Assembly: GCA_018882625.1 (NCBI GenBank)
Contig: VERO01000154.1
Span: 1 to 5,921, forward strand
Origin: Phycisphaerales bacterium
Lineage (GTDB): Bacteria; Planctomycetota; Phycisphaerae; Phycisphaerales; SM1A02
DNA: 5,921 nucleotides
Direction: 5' to 3'
Of this stretch, positions 1 through 5,921 are shown in pieces (within the stretch, counting starts at the first letter, position 1; every line of letters starts with the position of its first letter). The position numbers were made by a program, and so were the translations under genes. The notes beneath the pieces were generated by a model. The model was given only the letters and a program-made list of their open reading frames with translations, was not told the origin of the DNA and searched no databases.

Positions 1-2234
1 TTCGCTGCGGAGGGCCGCCCCGGGTTCCAGGGGATCACCTCCGTGACGATCGCACGACGGTCCGGCGGCGGAGTCGTGAGGCTCGAGATGTCGCGCAGCC
101 CCATCATCGACATGTGCAGCGTGCGCGGGATCGGCGTGGCCGAGAGCGTGAGCACGTCCGCCGTGAGCCTGAACTCGAGCAGCCGCTGCTTGTGCTCCAC
201 GCCAAATCGCTGCTCCTCGTCGATCACCACGAGGCCAAGGTCCTTGAAGGCCACGTCCGCGGAGAGCAGCCGGTGCGTGCCGATCACGATGTCCACCTGC
301 CCGGCAGCAACCTCCTGCAGGATCCTGCGCGAGGCCGCATCGCCCTTGAACCTGCTCACGCTCTCGATCCGGAACGGGTAGGCGCGCATGCGCTCGCGAA
401 AGGTCCGCTCGTGCTGCTCCGCAAGGACCGTCGTCGGCACCAGCACCGCGACCTGCCGCCCCGAGTCCACGGCCTTGAAGGCCGCACGCAGCGCCACCTC
501 GGTCTTCCCGAAGCCGACGTCGCCGCACACGAGACGGTCCATCGGGCGCGTGCGCTCCATGTCCCGCTTGGCGGCGACGATCGCCGCCGCCTGGTCGGGC
601 GTCTCCTCGAACGGGAACTCGGCCTCGAACTCGCGCTGCCACTGCGAGTCCTGGGGGTAGGCGATGCCCGACACGGACTCGCGCACCGCCTGCACCCTCA
701 GCAGCTCTCCCGCGAGATCCCTGATCGCCTCCTCGACATCGGCCTTCACCCGCTTCCAGCGCTTGCCCCCCAGTGTCGAGAGCTGCGGCCTCGGTCCGCC
801 CGCGCCCACGTAGCGCTGCACGAGCACCACCTTCGATGCGGGGACCAGGAGCGTCGCCCCGCCCTCGTACTGCAGCTCAAGGAACTCCTCGCCTTCCGCC
901 CCGCCGTCAGCGGTGCGCAGCCGCAGGTACTTCGCGATGCCGTGGTCGCGGTGCACCACGAAGTCGCCCGGATCGATCTGCAGGAACGCCTCGCGGGCAC
1001 GCGCGCCCGGCAGTCCGCGCGGCGCAGTCCTCGCTCGCCGGCGCGCACCATGCCGGTGGAGGATCTGGTGCATCGGCACCAGCGCGACCGGCCCGCCTTC
1101 ACCCTCCCACACGAGGCCCTCGCGCAGGTGCCCCTCGATGACGGCGACGCGCTGCCCAGCATCCGTGCCGCCATTGGCCTTCAGCGCAGCGTCGACCAGC
1201 TCCTGCGCGCGCATGCGCTCGCCCGGCGTATCGCACAGGATGAGCGTGCGGCCACGTGCCGCCATCGCCACCGCGTCCGCGACGCCCTCACGCGCATCGT
1301 CCGCAAAGGGCGGCAGCGGCCGCATCGGGAGCTGCACGGGCGATGCGCCCGACGTGGCGACCGCAGACAGCTGGATGATCCGTCCACGCCGCTGGAGCTC
1401 CGCGACCACCTCGCGCATTGGCCAGACGCCGCGGCCGTCAAGCAGGCGTTCCTCGTAGCCGCGCGCCTGCTCGGCGATCTCGGCGAACTCGGCGAGCACC
1501 GAGACCGTGCCCTCCGGAAGCAGGCCTGCCACGCTCACGGATCGCTCGTCGAGGGCCTCGCCGGTGGCGCGCACCACATCGACGCGCTCGACCGCACGGT
1601 CGCTCGCCTGCGTCGCAAGGTCCACCTCCTGGATGCGCTCGATCTCGTCGCCGAAGAAGTCGATGCGCACGGGCGTGGGCGTGCCCGCCGGGAAGATGTC
1701 GACGAGACCGCCGCGCACCGCGAAGTCGCCCGGCGACTCGACGGCCTGCACCCGCTCGTACCCCGCGGCCGCGAGCCACGCGGACAGCGCGGGAATCGAC
1801 TCGCGGGCACCGCGCACGAGCGACCGCATCGTGGCATCCATGTCCGCCGCACCAGGCACGCCCTGCATCAGCGCCACTGCAGGCGCCACAATCACGCGCG
1901 GCACGCCATCGCCCCCGCTGACGAGCTGGCGTACGAGCGCAATGCGGTCGGCGTACTGGGCGGACGCTGCGGCCGACTCTCCGGCCGCCTGCTCGAGCGC
2001 GGGCATCATGGCCACATCGGCGCCGAGCCATGCCAGCGTTGCGAATGCGTCATCAGCCTCGTCAAGGTGCGCTGTCACCAGCACCATGCAGCGCGGCGCA
2101 TCGGCGCGCGATGCCAGCGCCGCGGTCACGAGGCACGCGCCCGACCCCTGGAGACCCGTGGCGCCGCTCACGCGGTCGCACGATGACGCAAGCGCCGACA
2201 GGCGATAGTCGGTGGCGATCGCGCCGATGGGCAT
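1..2234 (-). CDS. mfd: Transcription-repair coupling factor Mfd (3' part beyond the window)
   Basis: Mfd is a DNA translocase that removes RNA polymerase stalled at lesions and recruits UvrA for transcription-coupled nucleotide excision repair. About 744 residues are visible and one frame stays open throughout. Residues near 10-330 form the UvrB-like module, with a landmark segment near 171 (FAVRGGLVDIFP) followed by RIDFFGDEIERI. The RNA polymerase-interacting domain starts near 423 (GDFVVHRDHGIAKY, His428). The first helicase lobe follows: a Q-motif-like TPDQ, Walker A GDVGFGKTE with Lys577, LVPTTVLAEQH, Walker B DEEQ at 672-675, and SATPIPRTL from 698. The second helicase lobe, the TRG motif and the C-terminal domain (about 400 residues in the family) lie left of position 1. 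I prefer the ATG at 2234, preceded six bases upstream by AGGGG; an in-frame TTG at 2270 overlaps the comEA stop and would add 12 residues. It is the last visible gene of a leftward operon. Family identity is certain; only the start is open. Confidence 0.97.
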   Translation of the reverse strand, partial: MPIGAIATDYRLSALASSCDRVSGATGLQGSGACLVTAALASRADAPRCMVLVTAHLDEADDAFATLAWLGADVAMMPALEQAAGESAAASAQYADRIALVRQLVSGGDGVPRVIVAPAVALMQGVPGAADMDATMRSLVRGARESIPALSAWLAAAGYERVQAVESPGDFAVRGGLVDIFPAGTPTPVRIDFFGDEIERIQEVDLATQASDRAVERVDVVRATGEALDERSVSVAGLLPEGTVSVLAEFAEIAEQARGYEERLLDGRGVWPMREVVAELQRRGRIIQLSAVATSGASPVQLPMRPLPPFADDAREGVADAVAMAARGRTLILCDTPGERMRAQELVDAALKANGGTDAGQRVAVIEGHLREGLVWEGEGGPVALVPMHQILHRHGARRRARTAPRGLPGARAREAFLQIDPGDFVVHRDHGIAKYLRLRTADGGAEGEEFLELQYEGGATLLVPASKVVLVQRYVGAGGPRPQLSTLGGKRWKRVKADVEEAIRDLAGELLRVQAVRESVSGIAYPQDSQWQREFEAEFPFEETPDQAAAIVAAKRDMERTRPMDRLVCGDVGFGKTEVALRAAFKAVDSGRQVAVLVPTTVLAEQHERTFRERMRAYPFRIESVSRFKGDAASRRILQEVAAGQVDIVIGTHRLLSADVAFKDLGLVVIDEEQRFGVEHKQRLLEFRLTADVLTLSATPIPRTLHMSMMGLRDISSLTTPPPDRRAIVTEVIPWNPGRPSAA

Positions 2235-2240
2235 CGCCTG

Positions 2241-2245
2241 CCCCT
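2241..2245 (-). promoter_or_regulatory. Probable ribosome binding site of mfd (AGGGG)
   Basis: AGGGG on the minus strand lies six bases before the ATG at 2234. The competing TTG at 2270 has no comparable purine-rich stretch upstream, so this site is the main reason for choosing 2234. The site falls in the short gap after the comEA stop, which would suit re-initiation by ribosomes finishing comEA. Confidence 0.5.
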
Positions 2246-2266
2246 GGCCATCGCGTGCGCGGTCGC

Positions 2267-2617
2267 TCAAGCGGACTGGCCCGCAGCGGCGAACGGGCGG
2301 ACCCTCTCGAGGGTGGCTGCACCAATCCCCTTCACCCTGCGGAGCTCGTCCACGGATGCGAAGGGGCCCCGCTCCGACCTGTCGCTCACGATGCGTCCGG
2401 CGATGGCGGGCCCGATGCCGGGAAGGAGCGCGAGCTCCTCGGCACTGGCGCGGTTCACGTCGACAAGTCGCGGCGCCACGACCCTCGGAGGCGAACCGTC
2501 GCGCGCGTCACCAGCCGGCTGCCGCGGCGGGACCGTGGCGCACAGGGCGGCAGCCACCGCGACGAGCGATACCGCGCCCATCCGGGGCACGGACGGGAAG
2601 TCGCACGGCCTTGTCAT
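2267..2617 (-). CDS. ComEA-type helix-hairpin-helix protein, membrane-anchored or secreted
   Basis: This 116-residue protein has a short N-terminus with Arg3 and Arg12, a hydrophobic stretch at about 14-30 (GAVSLVAVAAALCATV), a Pro/Arg-rich linker to about 50, and a C-terminal tandem helix-hairpin-helix domain. The two hairpins are LPGIGP at 65-70 and VKGIGA at 95-100, joined by the family-typical GPFASVDEL segment. Preceding VDVNRASAEEL is the standard entry to the ComEA fold. ComEA proteins bind double-stranded DNA non-specifically and, in competent bacteria, pull it into the periplasm; short HhH proteins of this type are also common in species with no known competence, so the role here is inference. 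I chose the ATG at 2617 because it has a strong AGGAAGG upstream and overlaps the preceding stop as ATGA. An in-frame start at 2659 would lie inside the preceding gene. No other competence gene (comEC, comF, pilin) is visible nearby. Confidence 0.87.
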   Translation of the reverse strand: MTRPCDFPSVPRMGAVSLVAVAAALCATVPPRQPAGDARDGSPPRVVAPRLVDVNRASAEELALLPGIGPAIAGRIVSDRSERGPFASVDELRRVKGIGAATLERVRPFAAAGQSA

Positions 2618-4113
2618 GCGCCCTTCCTCTCCGGCACCGGCGCCGCAGGAGGCGTCCAAGGACCGAGAGGCTGCCGGAGCCGGCGCCGGAACGAGACGAG
2701 ACGCCCCAGGACCGGCTTCGGCGCGAAGTTGCGCTCCGCGGCGCCGAAGGCAGGCTCGCCACCTGCGTCATCTCGAAGGCGGTGCCATGCCACCAGCTCC
2801 ACGTGAGGCTTGGACATCGCGATCGTCAGCGCACGGGTCGCCCACGATGCCTGCGCATCTGGACTCCATGGGGCTCGCCACACGCCACCATCAGGGACCG
2901 GTGAGCTCGGCGCGCCGAACTCCACGAAGACCTTCTTCTGCAGCGGGAGCATGCGGTCGAGCAACGCGGAGAGCTGGAGGAGGTCACGCACCGAGCGACC
3001 CCCGCGCGACTCGCCGATCTCGAGATGCACATGAAGCACATCGATGTGGATGCCCTCGCTGATCAGGGAGACGATCCACCGCCATGGGCCAATGGGCTCA
3101 TCGACCTCGTGCATGCCATCTGCAAACGGTTCCGTGACCTCAAGCAGGGTGGGCGCGTTGCGCCTGACGCCGCGCACAGCGACCGCAACCCTTCGGACGA
3201 GGTCGTTGACCTGCCCGACGCTCAGCCCGTGACCATGCGACACGTGGAGCCCGCGCGCCAGGCTCCACAGCCCCACGTGCGTGCTCAGCTGCCGGGCCGC
3301 CGCTTCGGCGAATCCCCAGACCGCATCCCGAAGGGCACCGTGATCCCCGCGACGCTTCTCGAGCCACTCGGGCAGGCGCCCGGGAGCGAGATCGACCACC
3401 GGGCCGAGCACGGTCCGCTTGCCCGCAGCGACCGCCCAATCGAGCCACGCGATCGCATCGGCGAAGTCGTAGGCGCCGGGCTCCGGCTCGATGGCGGGCC
3501 AGTCGAGCGGCACGAACACCACATCCACATCCGCGCCAAGCAGCGGTGCGCAGCGGGCAGGCGGGTCGGATGCGTCGATGCGCATGCCAAGCACTGCGCT
3601 TGACGCTGCCCTGCTGCCGAAGCGCCGGTGGATGAGCACCTGCCCATGCGCCACCGCAAGCCGCTCCCCTGCATCGATCGCCGTCGCAATCGAGCGCCGC
3701 GCCGCGGTCTCGGCAGCTGCCGGGTCAGTGGAGGTCATGGCCTCGGTGAAGTGGCGCCGCGCCCTGTCGAGCTGCGCAAGCGCATCGGATGCGCTCGGGT
3801 GGTCCCACACCTGCCACTCCTCTGCCTTGGCGATCACCAGCTTGATGCGCTGCCGTGCGATCTCGAGGGAGAGCCGGTAGGGGTCATCACGCTGCTGCAG
3901 CAGGCACGTCTGCACCATCATGCTGCCCATCGGTCCGGCGTCCCACGGCACGCACAGGGCAATCGCGCCGGAGTGCTCCGTCTCCACCGCAAGCTCGCCG
4001 CGGCCCGCATGGACCGAACCCCCGACTGGATGCTCGTCGACGCCCAGAAGGCGACACCGCCCCGGGTCAACGGGCGCAGCCGCCGAGTCCTGGCTGACCG
4101 TGAAACGCATCAT
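2614..4113 (-). CDS. GH10-like TIM-barrel protein with helical N-terminal region, probably catalytically altered
   Basis: The 499-residue protein has two parts. Residues 1-165 are not a domain I can name: a beta-rich start to about 75, then an Ala/Arg/Glu-rich, probably helical segment at about 80-165. From about 170 to 480 the order of landmarks follows glycoside hydrolase family 10 (endo-xylanase type): DWPAIEPEPGAYDF at 204-217, GKRTVLGPVVD at 231-241, LPEWL at 247-251, VGLWSLARGL at 280-289, IDVLHVHLEIGE at 357-368, VFVEFGAPS at 395-403, VAWHRLRDD at 441-449 and PKPVL at 465-469. Where family enzymes have the acid/base WDVVNE, this protein has WSLARG, so Gly288 replaces the glutamate. Glu398 may match the nucleophile of ITELD. 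No signal peptide is apparent, suggesting a cytoplasmic location. The tandem ATG at 4113/4110 is the start because further upstream the frame runs antisense to purC. Its stop overlaps the comEA start. Fold assignment is by motif pattern; hydrolase activity is doubtful. Confidence 0.82.
   Translation of the reverse strand: MMRFTVSQDSAAAPVDPGRCRLLGVDEHPVGGSVHAGRGELAVETEHSGAIALCVPWDAGPMGSMMVQTCLLQQRDDPYRLSLEIARQRIKLVIAKAEEWQVWDHPSASDALAQLDRARRHFTEAMTSTDPAAAETAARRSIATAIDAGERLAVAHGQVLIHRRFGSRAASSAVLGMRIDASDPPARCAPLLGADVDVVFVPLDWPAIEPEPGAYDFADAIAWLDWAVAAGKRTVLGPVVDLAPGRLPEWLEKRRGDHGALRDAVWGFAEAAARQLSTHVGLWSLARGLHVSHGHGLSVGQVNDLVRRVAVAVRGVRRNAPTLLEVTEPFADGMHEVDEPIGPWRWIVSLISEGIHIDVLHVHLEIGESRGGRSVRDLLQLSALLDRMLPLQKKVFVEFGAPSSPVPDGGVWRAPWSPDAQASWATRALTIAMSKPHVELVAWHRLRDDAGGEPAFGAAERNFAPKPVLGRLVSFRRRLRQPLGPWTPPAAPVPERKGA
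2621..2628 (-). promoter_or_regulatory. Ribosome binding site of the comEA-like gene (AGGAAGGG)
   Basis: The minus strand reads AGGAAGGG followed by CGC and the ATG at 2617. It is the best Shine-Dalgarno match in the window. It lies inside the last codons of the GH10-like gene and settles the start at 2617 over the upstream in-frame candidate at 2659. Confidence 0.7.
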
Positions 4114-4133
4114 TCGGGTGAACAGGGTGTGCG

Positions 4134-4139
4134 AGTGTA
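4134..4139 (-). promoter_or_regulatory. Possible -10 element (TACACT) of the leftward operon
   Basis: TACACT on the minus strand lies 20 bases before the ATG at 4113. It would give a leader of roughly 12-15 bases. I see no good TTGACA-like box 16-18 bases upstream, so the assignment depends on the hexamer, its position and its match to the element in front of purC. Confidence 0.35.
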
Positions 4140-4192
4140 GCGGTGCCCAGACGCATGCCGGTCCTCGACATGCCCTTTCGCATGCGCGCACG

Positions 4193-4204
4193 CGGCGCAC
4201 GCCG
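4193..4204. repeat. Short inverted repeat CGGCG-CA-CGCCG between divergent genes
   Basis: A perfect 5-base inverted repeat with a 2-base centre lies in the gap between the two divergent genes, close to where a -35 box for purC would fall. It could be a small operator half-site pair, but such repeats occur by chance in GC-rich DNA, and the 2-base loop is too short for a stable RNA hairpin without opening base pairs. Confidence 0.25.
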
Positions 4205-4231
4205 TGGGCGAGACGCGCACCGCCCGACTCG

Positions 4232-4237
4232 TACACT
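4232..4237 (+). promoter_or_regulatory. Possible -10 element (TACACT) of purC
   Basis: TACACT ends 8 bases before the ATG at 4246. Transcription starting the usual 6-8 bases downstream would begin at or next to that ATG, giving a leaderless or nearly leaderless mRNA. No clear -35 box is present. The same hexamer occurs on the opposite strand in front of the divergent operon. Confidence 0.35.
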
Positions 4238-4245
4238 TCCGCGCC

Positions 4246-5256
4246 ATGGACAGGCATGTGATGCAGACGCGCCGCCCGCCGTCGTCCCCCGCACCGCGCG
4301 TCGGGGCTGGAGCGGGCACTGTTTACTCCACGCAGCTTCCGCTGCCGGGCCGACGGCAGGGCAAGGTGCGTGACCTGTACCAGCTTGAGCCCGACCGCGA
4401 GGGACCGCGACTTCTTGTGGTGGCCACAGATCGAGTGAGCGCCTTCGATGTCGTGATGCCGTCGGGAATCCCGGGCAAGGGCCGGATGCTGACGGCGATG
4501 AGCGCGGCGTGGTTCGGCCTGCTGCGCAGCCGCGGCATCGTGCGTGACCACGTGCTGTCCCTTGAGGTTCCCGACATCGGGATTCCCGATGCGGTGCGCG
4601 CATGCCTCGAGGGACGCGTCATGGTGTGCCGCGCGGCGAGCGTCGTGCCGATCGAGTGCGTGGCCCGGGGCTACCTTGCCGGAAGCGGATGGGCCGAGTA
4701 CCGCGAGCGCGGGACCGTGTGCGGCATGCCGCTGCCTGCAGGGCTGCGCGAGTGCGATCGCCTGCCCGAGCCGATCTTCTCGCCCGCGACGAAGGCCGAC
4801 GTGGGTCACGACGAGAACATCTCCTTCGACCGCGCATGCGAGCTCGTGGGCGGTCCCCTCATGGAGCGGCTTCGCGACCTCACGCTGAGGATCTACCGCG
4901 TGGCCGCCGATCACGCCGCGAGCCGCGGACTGCTGCTGGCCGACACCAAGTTCGAGTTCGGCCATGCGCTCGGACCCGATGGCGCCCCATCCGATGGGCT
5001 GATGCTCGTGGACGAGGTGCTGACGCCTGACTCGAGCAGGTACTGGCCTGCGGAGGAGTACGCGCCAGGACGCGACCAGCCGAGCTTCGACAAGCAGTTC
5101 CTGCGCAACTACCTGCTTGGGCTTGTCTCGAAGGGACTGTGGCGCAAGGAGCCGCCAGGACCGCTGCTTCCTGCCCAGGTTGTCGAGGGCACACGCGCGC
5201 GCTACCTGGAGGCTCTCGACCGCCTCTTTCCGGGCACGCCGCTGCCAGGCACCTGA
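4246..5256 (+). CDS. purC: Phosphoribosylaminoimidazole-succinocarboxamide synthase (SAICAR synthase)
   Basis: PurC joins CAIR and L-aspartate using ATP to form SAICAR in de novo purine synthesis, in the cytoplasm. The 336-residue product has the longer layout (about 300 residues) rather than the short form of about 240. Landmarks are LPLPGRRQGKVRDLY at 31-45 (nucleotide-binding region), SAFDVVMPSGIPGKG at 65-79, the first family signature at 133-147 (VVPIECVARGYLAGS), FSPATKA at 178-184, the second signature at 231-239 (LADTKFEFG), DEVLTPDSSRYW at 256-267 and FDKQFLRNYL at 281-290. About 25 residues before the conserved region are low-complexity and Pro/Arg-rich. Starts are uncertain: ATG 4246 sits just after a -10-like TACACT, ATG 4261 has a weak ACAGG six bases upstream, and GTG 4204 would overlap the putative promoter. 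The gene stands alone on its strand, diverging from the GH10-like operon and converging on folD. Confidence 0.97.
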   Translation: MDRHVMQTRRPPSSPAPRVGAGAGTVYSTQLPLPGRRQGKVRDLYQLEPDREGPRLLVVATDRVSAFDVVMPSGIPGKGRMLTAMSAAWFGLLRSRGIVRDHVLSLEVPDIGIPDAVRACLEGRVMVCRAASVVPIECVARGYLAGSGWAEYRERGTVCGMPLPAGLRECDRLPEPIFSPATKADVGHDENISFDRACELVGGPLMERLRDLTLRIYRVAADHAASRGLLLADTKFEFGHALGPDGAPSDGLMLVDEVLTPDSSRYWPAEEYAPGRDQPSFDKQFLRNYLLGLVSKGLWRKEPPGPLLPAQVVEGTRARYLEALDRLFPGTPLPGT

Positions 5257-5278
5257 CTGCATCGCCCCAGATGCGCGT

Positions 5279-5295
5279 GCGCGCCCGGAGCGCGC
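5279..5295. terminator. Possible GC hairpin between the convergent purC and folD genes
   Basis: GCGCGC, a 5-base loop CCGGA, and GCGCGC again form a perfect 6-pair stem in the 64-base gap between the two stops, 22 bases past the purC stop and 25 past the folD stop. Position and symmetry suit a bidirectional terminator. There is no T-run on either side, so it is not a canonical intrinsic terminator, and the alternating GC sequence could be chance. Confidence 0.35.
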
Positions 5296-5320
5296 CCTGC
5301 GGGACGGAAGCCGGCCAGCC

Positions 5321-5921
5321 TCACTCGCGAAGCGCGGCCTCGCACACGTTGCGCAGCAGCATCGCCACCGTCATCGGGCCGACGCCGCCCGGCACGGGCG
5401 AGAGCCACCCCGCCACCTGCGCGGCCACCGGATCCACGTCGCCCACCGTCCGCACGGTCCCGTCAGGGCCCTGCACCCGGTTGATGCCCACGTCGACGAC
5501 CACAGCGCCTGGCTTGACCCACTCTCGCGTCACGAGGCCAGGGACGCCAGCCGCCGCGACGAGCACATCGGCAGACCTCGCGAGGTCCGGCAGCTCCCGC
5601 GTGAACTTGTTCGCGCTGATGACGGTGGCCTCCTCGCGCATCAGGAGGACCGCGATCGGCTTGCCGACGATGTTGCTCGCGCCCACGACCACGCACCGCG
5701 CGCCCTTGAGCGCCACGCCCGTCGACTCGATCATCTCGAGCACCGCGAGCGCCGTGCAGGGCACCAGGCTCCGTCGCCCGTACACCACGTTGCCGATGTT
5801 CGCGGGGTTGACGCCCTCGATGTCCTTGTCAGGCGCAATGAGCGACTGGATGCGCTCCATGTCGATGCCTGGGGGCAGCGGCATGTGCACCATGATGGCG
5901 CGCACGGCGTCCTCGGAGGAG
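5321..5921 (-). CDS. folD: Bifunctional methylenetetrahydrofolate dehydrogenase / methenyltetrahydrofolate cyclohydrolase (5' part beyond the window)
   Basis: FolD oxidises 5,10-methylene-tetrahydrofolate to the methenyl form and hydrolyses that to 10-formyl-tetrahydrofolate, the one-carbon donor for purine synthesis. The 199 visible residues are the C-terminal two thirds of a protein usually near 285-300 residues. Visible landmarks are MVHMPLPPGID (family QLPLP region), DKDIEGVNPANIG, VPCTALAVLEMIE, the nucleotide-binding GASNIVGKPIAVLLM, GAVVVDVGINR, VGDVD and the end signature PVPGGVGPMTVAMLL. The catalytic Tyr/Lys region near residues 50-56 lies right of the window. A GTG at 5905 is not the start: the frame stays open to the edge (SSEDAV precedes it) and the QLPLP-type motif normally sits near residue 100. 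In the cofactor domain, SANKFT stands where many homologues have CHSRT. The gene converges on purC. Confidence 0.97.
   Translation of the reverse strand, partial: SSEDAVRAIMVHMPLPPGIDMERIQSLIAPDKDIEGVNPANIGNVVYGRRSLVPCTALAVLEMIESTGVALKGARCVVVGASNIVGKPIAVLLMREEATVISANKFTRELPDLARSADVLVAAAGVPGLVTREWVKPGAVVVDVGINRVQGPDGTVRTVGDVDPVAAQVAGWLSPVPGGVGPMTVAMLLRNVCEAALRE

Noticed and set aside
1438..2031. Minus-strand open frame of about 197 codons inside mfd
   Set aside because: It is in a different frame from Mfd, is Arg/Gly/Ala-rich and has no motif; it is a shadow of the real gene.
114..2186. A 690-codon open frame on the plus strand opposite mfd
   Set aside because: It is a mirror of mfd's GC-rich codon usage. 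Its translation is Arg/His/Ala-rich with no recognisable domain, whereas the minus strand gives unmistakable Mfd motifs throughout.
2534..2580. Lipoprotein signal in the ComEA-like protein (Cys26 after AAAL)
   Set aside because: The residue before the cysteine is Leu, where lipoboxes need a small residue such as Gly, Ala or Ser. A plain membrane anchor or signal peptide fits better.
2618..2659. Upstream start at 2659 for the comEA-like gene
   Set aside because: It would add 14 Gly/Ala-rich residues overlapping the end of the GH10-like gene, in front of the hydrophobic segment; the ATG at 2617 has a strong Shine-Dalgarno and the typical ATGA overlap.
4114..5262. Upstream extension of the GH10-like reading frame across purC to 5262
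   Set aside because: The frame is open by chance antisense to purC, whose family signatures are clear on the plus strand. The extension is Arg/His-rich with no domain.
1..5921. Mobile element, CRISPR array, tRNA or rRNA
   Set aside because: No spaced direct repeats, transposase or integrase motifs, terminal inverted repeats, or tRNA/rRNA-like conserved segments were seen; nearly all of the window is explained by five coding genes.

Overview
This is a GC-rich bacterial window with compact gene packing. It holds five protein-coding genes, two of them cut by the window edges. I see no rRNA, tRNA, CRISPR array, insertion sequence or prophage gene. The protein sequences, especially the xylanase-fold (GH10-like) protein with a helical N-terminal region and the folD sequence, look most like Planctomycetota, perhaps Phycisphaerae. 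That placement rests on my memory of such proteins, not on a search.

Left block, minus strand (1-4113). Three genes read leftward as one likely operon. First is a 499-aa protein with a divergent GH10-like TIM barrel. Next is a 116-aa ComEA-type helix-hairpin-helix protein with a hydrophobic N-terminus. Last is mfd, the transcription-repair coupling factor, whose C-terminal third lies beyond position 1. The first two overlap by ATGA. The comEA stop is 32 bases before the preferred mfd ATG, or overlaps an alternative TTG start. Tight spacing suggests co-transcription and translational coupling.

Intergenic region (4114-4245). This 132-base gap separates the leftward operon from the rightward purC. 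Each side carries a TACACT hexamer at a -10-like position, and there is a short perfect inverted repeat between them. Neither start codon has a convincing Shine-Dalgarno sequence, and the purC arrangement would fit a leaderless or near-leaderless mRNA.

Right block (4246-5921). purC (SAICAR synthase, purine synthesis) reads rightward. It converges on folD (methylenetetrahydrofolate dehydrogenase/cyclohydrolase), which reads leftward and is cut at its 5' end by the window edge. A GC-rich hairpin lies in the 64-base gap between their stops. PurC and FolD are linked metabolically, since FolD makes the 10-formyl-tetrahydrofolate used in two purine steps, but they are on opposite strands and not in one operon.

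Most of the window is housekeeping. The part that deserves attention is the GH10-like protein. It keeps the barrel's landmark segments but appears to have lost the catalytic acid/base glutamate, and it is tied by overlap to a DNA-binding ComEA-like protein and a DNA-repair translocase.
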